Assembly: GCF_000005505.3 (NCBI RefSeq)
Contig: NC_016131.3
Location: 55,475,355-55,539,354, forward strand
Direction of reading: 5' to 3'
DNA length: 64,000 bases
DNA from: Brachypodium distachyon
Taxonomy: Eukaryota; Streptophyta; Magnoliopsida; Poales; Poaceae
The notes below the pieces were generated by a model. That model did not search any database, had not been told where the DNA came from, and saw only the letters and a list, made by a program, of their open reading frames with translations. The position numbers and the translations under genes were made by a program. Positions 55,996 through 64,000 of this stretch are shown one piece after another; positions within the stretch are counted from its first letter, which is position 1, and each line of letters opens with the position of its first letter.

Positions 55996-57067
55996 GAGCA
56001 ATGCATCCAACGGGAGACACAAACTGGGAATAAAATAAACACATTTGGGAAGAAGACAACATGAACCCTAAATAGATTTGCTTCATTTCATTGCTAAACA
56101 TGAACCATCAACTAGATACAAATTGCTACTGATCGTCCTCGTAGACCAGGGGGCTAAGATAGTCATACCTGAGTGGGTTGTGAACCATTTTGAAAATTTA
56201 CTGATCGTCCTCGTCCACGCGGGGGAGGCACCTCCAGCGGCTCGGTGACGGAGTATGGAGGAGCGGCGCCAACCCCTTGTCCACAAGCCACACCCACTGG
56301 TTAAGCTCGAACGCATGGTCCGTTGCGAACCCCCGCACGAGCTCCGCGTCGTCCATGGGGCCGTGCTCCTCAGAGGCCTCGCACGCGAAGAAGATGAGGC
56401 GCTGCTCCTCTTCTTCATCGGCCTTAGGAACCCGGAAGCAGGATCCAGGGAGATGCGGTGCTGCTGCAGGAGGGGCCGGCGTTTCCTCCTCAATCTCCAT
56501 TGTCTCTAGCTCCGGCGCCGCCTCTTCTTCCTCATGCTCCATCTTGGGCACCCAGAGCGCGCCGCCACCGTGCCTCGGGGCAAGCCTAGTGCGACGCCCG
56601 TCGGATTGACCGACTGGGAAAGCTCCCCAGCCGAGATGGGCGCTTCCACGACGGCCGACACACACGTTCGTCGAGAACGCGGACTGAGGAGACGCCGGCG
56701 GATCCATGTTGCCGGCAGGAAGCTAGGGTTTCGGGGAGCGAGTGGGTGTGTGAGGTGGGGGTGGGGAAATGGGGTCGACGCGGTCCCATTAAAAAGGACC
56801 GGGTGGGTGGGTGGGTTGTTGGATCGGTGGCAGGTGGCCCCGGGAATGCGAAAAGAGTGGAATCGTTCTGCCCTAGGCGGACGAACGGGCCGCGTGGCCG
56901 TCCGTTTCTCTGTCCGTGGAGACGCAAACCCGGCCCAGATTTGGGGCCTGAATGGGTCGCGCCTGAGCAAAAAGCGGACGGGCGCGGAAATGCGTCGCCC
57001 CGCTGGACTGCGGTTTCGTCCGTTTCGGCCCGCGTCCCAAATGGGTCGCCCTGCTGGAGTTGCCCTC
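55996..57067 (-). mobile_element. Small TIR-type DNA element carrying a 169-aa ORF
   Basis: The left end starts GAGCAATGCATCCAACGGGA; the right end, read inward on the minus strand, starts GAGGGCAACTCCAGCAGGGC and continues with gacccatttggga, against the left end's gacacaaactggga. These look like degenerate terminal inverted repeats of about 35 bp. No clear target duplication was found, so the superfamily is open. Confidence 0.45.
56198..56707 (-). CDS. Hypothetical protein inside the TIR-type element
   Basis: ATG at 56707, 169 aa (MDPPASPQSAFSTNVCVGRR). Pro/Ala-rich first third, acidic middle (EEEEAAPELETMEIEEE), then a more regular part: GSCFRVPKADEEEEQRL, FFACEASEEHGPMDDAELV, FELNQWVWLVDKGLAPLLH, ending RWRCLPRVDEDDQ. 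The C-terminal 80 residues look like a folded domain, but I do not recognise it. A short repeat of the codons around the stop (56138-56150 and 56198-56212) suggests a local duplication. It could be a captured host gene or an element-encoded protein. Confidence 0.45.
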   Translation of the reverse strand: MDPPASPQSAFSTNVCVGRRGSAHLGWGAFPVGQSDGRRTRLAPRHGGGALWVPKMEHEEEEAAPELETMEIEEETPAPPAAAPHLPGSCFRVPKADEEEEQRLIFFACEASEEHGPMDDAELVRGFATDHAFELNQWVWLVDKGLAPLLHTPSPSRWRCLPRVDEDDQ

Positions 57068-57179
57068 ATACACAAAATATGAAGCTATATTTATTCTTCT
57101 CAATGTAGTACAAACTTCGTTTTGTTACAAAGGGGATACATCCTTATAGGCTATTTACTGAACAATAAGTCGGTTAATG

Positions 57180-58075
57180 TTCACAGAGCTATTCAAAACT
57201 GACTTGAATACTATTACTTCTACTTATTGTAAAACTCCAACGTACCATGGATACTTCATGACTAAGCTAGCTCCATGTAACAATCAGTTGTATTTACTTA
57301 GATATCACAACTGTCCTATGATGACAAGATTACTCCTAACAATCTCCCCCTTAATCTTGTCATATCAACTAGATCCACTAATCCAGATCACCTGGGCCAT
57401 GTGCTTCATCTTGTGATAGCCTCACACCGCCTCATGTCTAGCATCGGCATCACACCATGCTTGTCAACCTCACACTGACTCCATATCTTCACACCACCGT
57501 TCCGGTTTCACACCAACCTTTCTACTCACAATGGCATCACACCATATTGGTCGGCCTCACGTCGAAGCCTGCAGACGGTCTCCAAAAGCATCACACCGCT
57601 GGACGTGCACTTTCACCACCCCTCTCTGGACGCTCATAAGCATAGTGTTCAAAATTAGAACAGTTGTAGTACACTTCAGCTCGGACTTATCCCAACCACG
57701 TCCGCAACCATGGCCTTGACCTCCACCACGCCCTCATCCTCGTGATGAGTTCTCAGCCTTGTGTCTCTCCTTCCACTCTGCACGGGTCAGCACATTGACC
57801 TCCACCACGCCCTCATCCTCGTGATGAGTTCTCAGCCTTGTGTCTCTCCTTCCACTCTGCACGGGTCAGCAGCAAGTGCTCCTCATCAACATCACCACTT
57901 CCTCGTAGGCGCTCTTCGTGTGCCTTCAATCGCCCAATGACCTCTTCCATCGTCATGGTCTTGTGATCACCAAATTGTTCGATGGTTGAAGCAATCTGGA
58001 GAAACTTGTTGGGGACAGCACGAAGGAACTTCTTGACGGCAGCGTTTGGCGCCTTTTCATTGTTAGCACTTGTTA
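57180..58075 (-). mobile_element. Ty1/copia gag fragment
   Basis: Minus strand from about 58070: APNAAVKKFLRAVPNKFLQI, then FGDHKTMTMEEVIGRLKAHE and LLLTRAEWKERHK, the UBN2/gag pattern of plant copia elements. Further down a degenerate zinc knuckle (YYNCSNFEHYAYE) is visible at about 57670-57630. A 79-bp tandem duplication (57716-57794 and 57795-57871) breaks the frame in between. The segment caatctcccccttaatcttg at 57341 is typical of copia terminal regions. Confidence 0.8.
57716..57871. repeat. 79-bp tandem duplication inside copia gag
   Basis: Two nearly identical copies beginning ttgacctccaccacgccctc and ending cacgggtcagca; period 79 bp, not a multiple of three, so it shifts the gag frame. 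The near identity suggests a recent event. Confidence 0.95.
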
Positions 58076-58529
58076 GATATATCTGAGATCTTCTCGACAG
58101 TTTTTGGCGTGTTTTCTTTGTTAGCACTTGCTATACTGTAGGGGCCATGTTTTCTTTCTTAGCACTTGCTATACCGCGTTGTCCGCTGTCAAGCTGTCCA
58201 GCTCTCACATTGCGTCGCAGTCGAGCTACTGCCTCTCTCTTCATGTACACGCCACTTCCGATCGAGGACACAGATTGAAGGTAAATGTTCGCCAATCTTG
58301 CACTCCTGCTGCTTCCCTAATCTAATTTTTAGAATCAATGTTCTCTGATCTTGCTCTCCTATTGCTTCAGACCTTTGGTTGTCGTAACCAATAAATCAAT
58401 TGCGGCAGACACCCCCCCCCCCCCCCCCCTCCATCAGACAAACAAGGAATATTACCAGGCTAAGGACAGTCCAAATACGTAACTAACTGAGATGCATTAA
58501 AAGAGTTGCACCCATTTTGTAAACTTTAT

Positions 58530-59920
58530 GCTCAGTGTGCTCTAACGGATGTTGATTCTCATGATTTTTATAGATTGAATGCCATACCAAGTTGGGTGCC
58601 ACAGATGGGAATGAAATTCAGCACATTTGACGAAGCATGGAACTTTTGGGTGTATTACGGGGCAAAATTGGATTTGGTGCCAGAAAGCGATACTAAAACC
58701 CAAGTATTTTTTGTTTTACGGAGGAGGATGCAAGTGTCGATGAATCAAATATTCAAGCTGTCAGGAGAACTCATATAATGCAGAATGCCGTCAAGCATTT
58801 ATCTTGTCACATGAAGGAGGAGGATGAAAGTGTCGATGAATCAAATATTCTTGCAGACATTTGAGGAAGCTTTTGACACAATGAGAGCTAAAGTAGAAAA
58901 GCAAACTTGGTTTGATAGAATCTATAAGGTCAAAATGAATGTTCCCATGTTGGTCCAAGCAAGCCAGGTTTACACGCCTATCATATTTGAAAGTTCCCAA
59001 GCAGAATTTGAGAGATCGATAACAGCATGCACCAACAGAATGGACGTGGGCTATGAATACAATTGGTAGTCCAACCTTTGGAGATGAAGCAAAGTTTTTA
59101 GTAATCCTTCTCAACAAACAGCTTACTGCACTTGTGAACAATTTGAGAGAATTGGAATATTGTGCGCCCATGCTCTAAAAGTTCTTGATTTGATGAATAT
59201 CAAGTTATTGCCGGTACATTATATTTTGAAGTGATGGAATCGACAAGCACGGTGTGGAATTATTCAGGACAAAAGTTGGAGGGGCGTTGTTGAAAATCCA
59301 ATCTTGGCTGCTGTTGTCCGCTACAAATTTCCCTATCAAAAATTTGTCAATTTGGTCACTCAAGCAGCTAGGTCCGAACAATGTTGTTCCTAAATTGAAA
59401 ATGCACTTTATGGCCTTAGTAAGGAAGTTGAAGGCCGAAGAAAAACTTGCCCGTGAAAGTAACCATAACAAGGAATGTGTTACTCAAGTGATACATGCAG
59501 AATCAAATGAGCTTTTAGCAGGTGCACGCCTAAAGAAAAAATCCCACAAGTATAAAGAACTAAAAAGAGAAAGCTGAGTTGGATTGACAAACAACGTAGA
59601 AACAGGAAGAAAGGGGATCCAAAGAAAGGACCAACTAAAGCAAGAAAGCAAAATAATCACCTAAGGTATGTTCTTTATATACAACAAAATTATTACTTTG
59701 TTGCTAGATAAAACACAAAGTAATACATTTGTAGAAACCTTTCTGTTTTTTTTGTTTCAGCAACTAGAAGATGAGATCACAGCAACACAAACTCACTGCA
59801 TAGAAGAGGATGTTTATTGGAGCAATCAGAACGATGCTCAAAATTATGGATTCAGCAAGTGTTACAGTGAACCCAGTTTTACTGAACTGTTGATGGTATG
59901 CTTTATGTTCAGCTACTAGT
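58530..59920 (+). pseudogene. FAR1/FRS-type (MULE-derived) remnant
   Basis: The N-terminal FAR1 DNA-binding block is visible as MGMKFSTFDEAWNFWVYYGA at 58608-58667. After a jump, FEEAFDTMRAKVEKQTWFD resembles the region after the transposase core, and CEQFERIGILCAHALKVLDL at 59132-59193 is the SWIM zinc finger. YILKRWTRQARC follows. Later frames carry Lys/Arg-rich and acidic stretches to about 59920. The whole DDE transposase core is missing and frames are interrupted, so it is a dead, internally deleted copy. A 35-bp direct repeat (58722 and 58816) lies at the presumed deletion zone. Confidence 0.75.
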
Positions 59921-59924
59921 ATAT

Positions 59925-60630
59925 TCAATAATGCATTTCTACATTGTTATAAAAACCGTTCTGGTGCAGAGTTGTAGAATCGAGGACATTGAAGTCTTTT
60001 GCACAGAAGACATCTAAGGGGAGAAGACATTTTTTGATCATGGACAAATGAAATAGATACAGTGTGGGAGTCCATGTAGTAGCAGTTCTCTGATTTTCGA
60101 AAAAGTAGTACACTAGTTCTCTGACACAAACGTGTGATGTGTGTTTACTGTTCTGGTCTTTTGGGATTTAGAGCAGCGGTAAGATTACTCTCTCAGTATG
60201 CATGATTGAATGATCCAGTGCAAAAATTGCCATACCAATTTAATTGCAATAGCAATGCTCTTTTCAGATGTAAGAGATTTTACTATTTAAACAGGTCAAT
60301 GCTATTTTCAGATTGTGCTTTCAACAGCTGAACCTGAAGCTGAGATGTTTGCTTTGTTTCCTCTATGTGTTCATTGAATTTTAGTGTGTGCCTCAACCAA
60401 CGACAGCAGGAGGTTGTCTGTGCACCCGGTCGGCTTGTTTGTTAATGATCTTCTTGTTGAGCTTTTCCGTAGATGCAGTACTGAGACGCAATGGCGGCAG
60501 CTTGACGGCGGACGCCACGGCAGCATCTCGATGGTGACGCTGCGGCGGCAGCATGACAGCGAGGCAATGGCGGCAGACACAGCGTCGGTGGTTCCGCGGC
60601 GACGACGCAGCAGTGCCGTGCGTTTGTTTT
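59925..60630. other. Intergenic, no supported gene
   Basis: AT-rich to 60380, then a GC-rich part (60480-60610) with ggcggcag repeats open in several frames; nothing recognised. Confidence 0.4.
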
Positions 60631-63600
60631 TGTTGAGAATAATTATTTATGATAAATTAGATTAATTATTAGTTAGTTAATGATTAATTAGTCACTTGGT
60701 TACGTAACTGTTCGTGTCCCAAATTTTGGAAAATTTGGAACGCGAAGATAAAAGTTTGGGACACCAATGCATGTATTCGTGTCTTTTCATCCTGTATAAA
60801 TATCATCATCAATCAATGGAATAGAACAAGAATTTCATTCTAACACGTTATCAACCACATTTTGCTCTACAATCAAAAGTTTTTCTACGGGAGTCAATCC
60901 AAAATGGACGAAGAACTTTGCCTTGTGGATAGCGCCACCACAAACACTATACTTAGGGAAATAAAATATTTTCAAACCCTTATTAAAACGCAAAGAAATA
61001 TTTTGACAATCGATACATTAATTGTTGGTTCTGGACAGGCCATTATCACACTTCCTATGGTTACACAAGTAGTAATCGAGGACGTTTTATTGTATCCTGA
61101 TTCAACTCGTACTCTAATAAGTTATAGGGATATCCGTCAAAAAGGGATTCATGTAGAAACCCACGATGACAACAATGAGGAATTTTTCCTATTTACAAAA
61201 GGTAACGGATATGGCAAACAAATTCTTGAAAAGATTCCTTTTTTATCGTTCGAATTGTACTATACATACATAAAACCTGTAGCCCATGTTGCGTATAAAA
61301 TAATTTTTCAGAATGTCAATACATTCCAGACTTGGCATTATCGGGATGATACGAAAAATTATTAATAATTCTGTTGGTCATAATCTTAATAAAGCAAAAT
61401 TCTCAGAATCTCAGGATTTTGTATGCACAACATGTGCACAAGGCAAGCTAATTTTAAGACCTTCTTATCTTAAAATACATGCGGAACCACTACAGTTCCT
61501 TGAACGAATTCAAGGAGATATTTGTGGCCCTATTCAACCTTTGTCTGGACCATTTAGGTATTTCATGGTATTAATTGACGCATCTACGAGATGGTCTAAT
61601 GTGTGTCTACTTTCCACACGTAAACATGAATTCGCAAAGATAATGAGCCAAATAATTAAATTAAAAGCTCATTATCCAAAGCATCAAATTAAAACAATTT
61701 GAATGGACAATGCCGCTGAATTCTCCTCATGCGCCTTCAATGATTATTGCATGGCATTAGGAATCGAAATTCAGCACTCTGTTCCATATGTCCACACATA
61801 AAATGGTTTAGCTGAATCTTTTATTAAGAGAATTAAGTTTATTGCAAGACCTTTATTACAGAATTGTAATCTACCAACAACTTGTTGGGGTCATGTGGCT
61901 ATACATGCCGCTGATTTAATTCAACTGCGACCAACTACATATCACACTACTTCTCCCCTTCAATTAGTACATGGAAATCCACCAAGTATTTCCCATCTGC
62001 AAAAATTCGGTTGCGCTATATACGTACCGATCTCACCACCACAACGTACATCAATAGGACCACATAGAAAATTGGGGATCTGCCTGGTACAAATCACCGT
62101 CAATTATCAAGTACCTAGAACCTCTCGTAGGAGATTTATTCACTGCCTGGTACGCTGATTGTATTTTTAATGAGGATCATTTCCCGGCATTAGGGGGAGA
62201 TTTAAAGTACCAAAAACAAGAATGCTAAGAAATCAATTGGAATGTCCAAGGCATTTCTGCCTCTGATGCACGTACTCAAGAAACTGAACAACAAGTTCAG
62301 AAAATAATAAATTTGCAACATATTGCAAACAATTTACCAGACGCATTTGTTGATTACAAAGGTGTAACTAAATCCTATAATCCTGCACAGAACCTACCAG
62401 AAAGAGTGGAGGTACCTATAAAAACCACTCAACCTCCTGCACCTACCGTTCAAAGGAAGAGGGGTAGAAGTACGACAACTAAAAAAGATCTAGCTTCCAG
62501 CAAGCAACAAAAGGAACAAACGAAGGAGCTGCGGCAAAGAAAACAGAAGAATAAACCTTCTGGACCTCCTTCAACAACAACAACAAATGTGAGTCAACAT
62601 TTGATTGACCGAGATCAATTGGGTAATATACACCCTGTGGATAACCAACATCCACAACCCAGCTCAATAGTGCACTCAATTACTGATGCTGGAACATCGG
62701 AAAACCTAGACTTAACCGCAACGGAAAATCGCGAACAGTCACCAAATGTAAATGAAATTTCCACAAATTATTTAGATACTGGAGAAACATATAATAGAAA
62801 GACTACATTCGTCGACACATATTTCTCAACTAAGATTGCAGACAACCTTCTAAATGATCATGATCCAAAAACCATAACTGAGTGTGAAAAACGATTAGCC
62901 TAAATGGAAGGATGCAATTCAAGCAGAAATAGCCTCGCTCAATAAAAGAAAAGTATTTACAGAAGTAATATCTACACCTCCAAATGTTTTCCCAGTGGGA
63001 TTCAAATGGGTTTTTGTCCAGAAAAGGAACGAAAACAATGAGGTGGTGAGATACAAAGCGAGACTAGTAGCAAAAGGGTTCACGCAGAGACCCGGCATTG
63101 ATTTCAATGAAACATATTCTCCGGTTATGAGTGGAATTACTTTTCGATATTTAATCTCATTGTCTGTTCAAAATCGCCTATCTATGCAGTTGATGGACGT
63201 CGTGACTGCATATCTTTATGGGTCATTAGATTCGGATATTTACATGAAGGTTCCAAATGGAATCCAAATTCCGAATGTTAACGCAAGGCGCAACATGTAC
63301 TGTGTAAAGTTGAATAAATCTTTATACGGTTTAAAACAGTCGGGTAGAATGTGGTACAACCGACTAAGTGAGTTTCTCATTAAAAAGGGTTACTCTAACA
63401 ATGATGACTGCCCATGTGTATTCATCAAGAAATCCAAAATAGGATTTTGCATTATCTCTGTATATGTTGATGATTTAAACATCATTGGCAACAAACAGGA
63501 TATTGATGAGGCTCGTAACCATCTAATGACGGAATTTGAAATGAAGGATTTGGGTAAAACCAAGTTCTGCTTAGGTTTAAAACTTGAGCACCTTCCTTCG

Positions 63601-64000
63601 GGAATATTGGTTCACCAAGCTACATATATCCAGAAAATCTTGGAGAAATTTAACATGGACAAATCCTATCCATGCAAAACACCTATGGTAGTTCGATCTC
63701 TAAACGTAGAGAAAGATCCATTCAGACCAAAAGGTGATGAAGAGGAAATTTTGGGATCTGAATTCCCATATCTTAGTGCCATTGGAGCATTAATGTACTT
63801 AGCAAATTGCACCCGGCCGGATATTGCATTTGCGGTAAATTTACTAGCTAGACACAGCGCACCTCCAACAAAATGCCATTGGGTAGGAGTCAAGCAAGTT
63901 TTTCGCTACCTACAAGGCAGTAAAGATCTAGGTCTATATTTCCAAAAGGAAAACGAAGACTCTGAATTAATCGGATACACTGATGCTGGCTATTTATCTG
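60631..64000 (+). mobile_element. Ty1/copia element, gag-less and broken, cut by window edge
   Basis: A probable 5' LTR runs 60631-60845 (TGTTGAGAATAA ... TCTAACA), with TATA-like ataaatat near 60796. Next, cgttatcaaccaca would be a degenerate primer binding site. Pol follows immediately with no gag. The 3' LTR lies beyond the window. Confidence 0.85.
60903..64000 (+). pseudogene. Copia pol (protease-integrase-RT-RNase H), disrupted
   Basis: Protease: CLVDSATTNTILR at 60919. GAG-pre-integrase and integrase: CTTCAQGKL near 61430, GDICGPIQPLSGPFRYFMVLID, MDNAAEF and NGLAESFIKRIK, with an in-frame TGA at about 61699 and TAA at about 61799. A frameshift follows after 62100. The variable linker (KRGRSTTTK and Gln/Thr/Pro-rich sequence) spans 62300-62900. 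RT from about 62920: GFKWVFVQKRN, YKARLVAKGFTQRPGIDF, LYGLKQSGRMW, and the catalytic YVDDLN at 63463. RNase H begins near 63740 (YLANCTRPDIAFAVNLLAR) and runs off the edge in TDAGYLS. Confidence 0.9.

Overview
The window looks like nuclear DNA from a grass (Poaceae). The pointers are many Stowaway-type MITEs with CTCCCTCCG ends and TA target duplications, GC-rich first exons, spliced plant gene families, and a dense mix of LINE, Ty1/copia, Ty3/gypsy, hAT, PIF/Harbinger, FAR1/MULE and Helitron remnants. I see no bacterial-style operons, tRNA genes, rRNA genes or CRISPR arrays. The exact species cannot be told from the sequence; gene spacing and TE sizes fit a compact grass genome better than a very large one. 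All splice sites below are my own reading of GT/GC-AG signals and reading frames, with no transcript evidence.

Layout. 1-1.5 kb: LINE 3' part (minus strand) abutting a scrap of PIF/Harbinger transposase. 1.95-6.0 kb: nearly complete hAT element with a BED-finger transposase, broken by one frameshift and one stop. 6.57-13.3 kb: intact ten-exon aldehyde oxidase gene (1391 aa). 14.15-15.38 kb: convergent gene for a very lysine-rich disordered protein. 15.4-18.6 kb: sparse, with simple repeats and doubtful small ORFs. 18.77-25.9 kb: two divergent disease-resistance-like genes. The minus-strand partner has coiled-coil repeats, a winged-helix piece and LRRs but no nucleotide-binding domain; the plus-strand partner is a full CC-NB-ARC-LRR with an MHP instead of MHD motif. 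About 1.2 kb of repeat-rich DNA lies between their start codons. 25.84-28.16 kb: tandem duplication of the NLR 3' end and downstream DNA. 28.2-36.9 kb: MITEs, a LINE 3' fragment and scattered exon-like pieces of an unrecognised, apparently decayed gene.

36.98-40.28 kb: large imperfect inverted repeat. Each arm carries an intronless gene related to the HEAT-repeat region of coatomer beta (beta-COP). The left arm keeps a 300-aa ORF and the right arm is decayed; the two transcription units point away from each other across a spacer of about 370 bp. 42.9-44.5 kb: intact two-exon polyol/monosaccharide transporter gene (504 aa). 44.6-52.2 kb: TE debris, including a short Helitron, a Harbinger transposase remnant, GC-rich repeats and a minisatellite. 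52.2-54.5 kb: unrecognised gene (starting MADSSEDE) whose first intron holds a Ty3/gypsy fragment. 56.0-57.07 kb: small element with TIR-like ends carrying a 169-aa ORF. 57.2-58.1 kb: Ty1/copia gag fragment. 58.5-59.9 kb: FAR1-type remnant. 60.63-64.0 kb: gag-less, broken Ty1/copia element running off the window.

Functionally the intact host genes are unrelated: aldehyde oxidation (Mo-cofactor enzyme of auxin/ABA-type aldehyde metabolism), sugar/polyol uptake and an immune-receptor-like divergent pair. The divergent CC-LRR/NLR pair and the inverted beta-COP-like duplication are the two most unusual arrangements.
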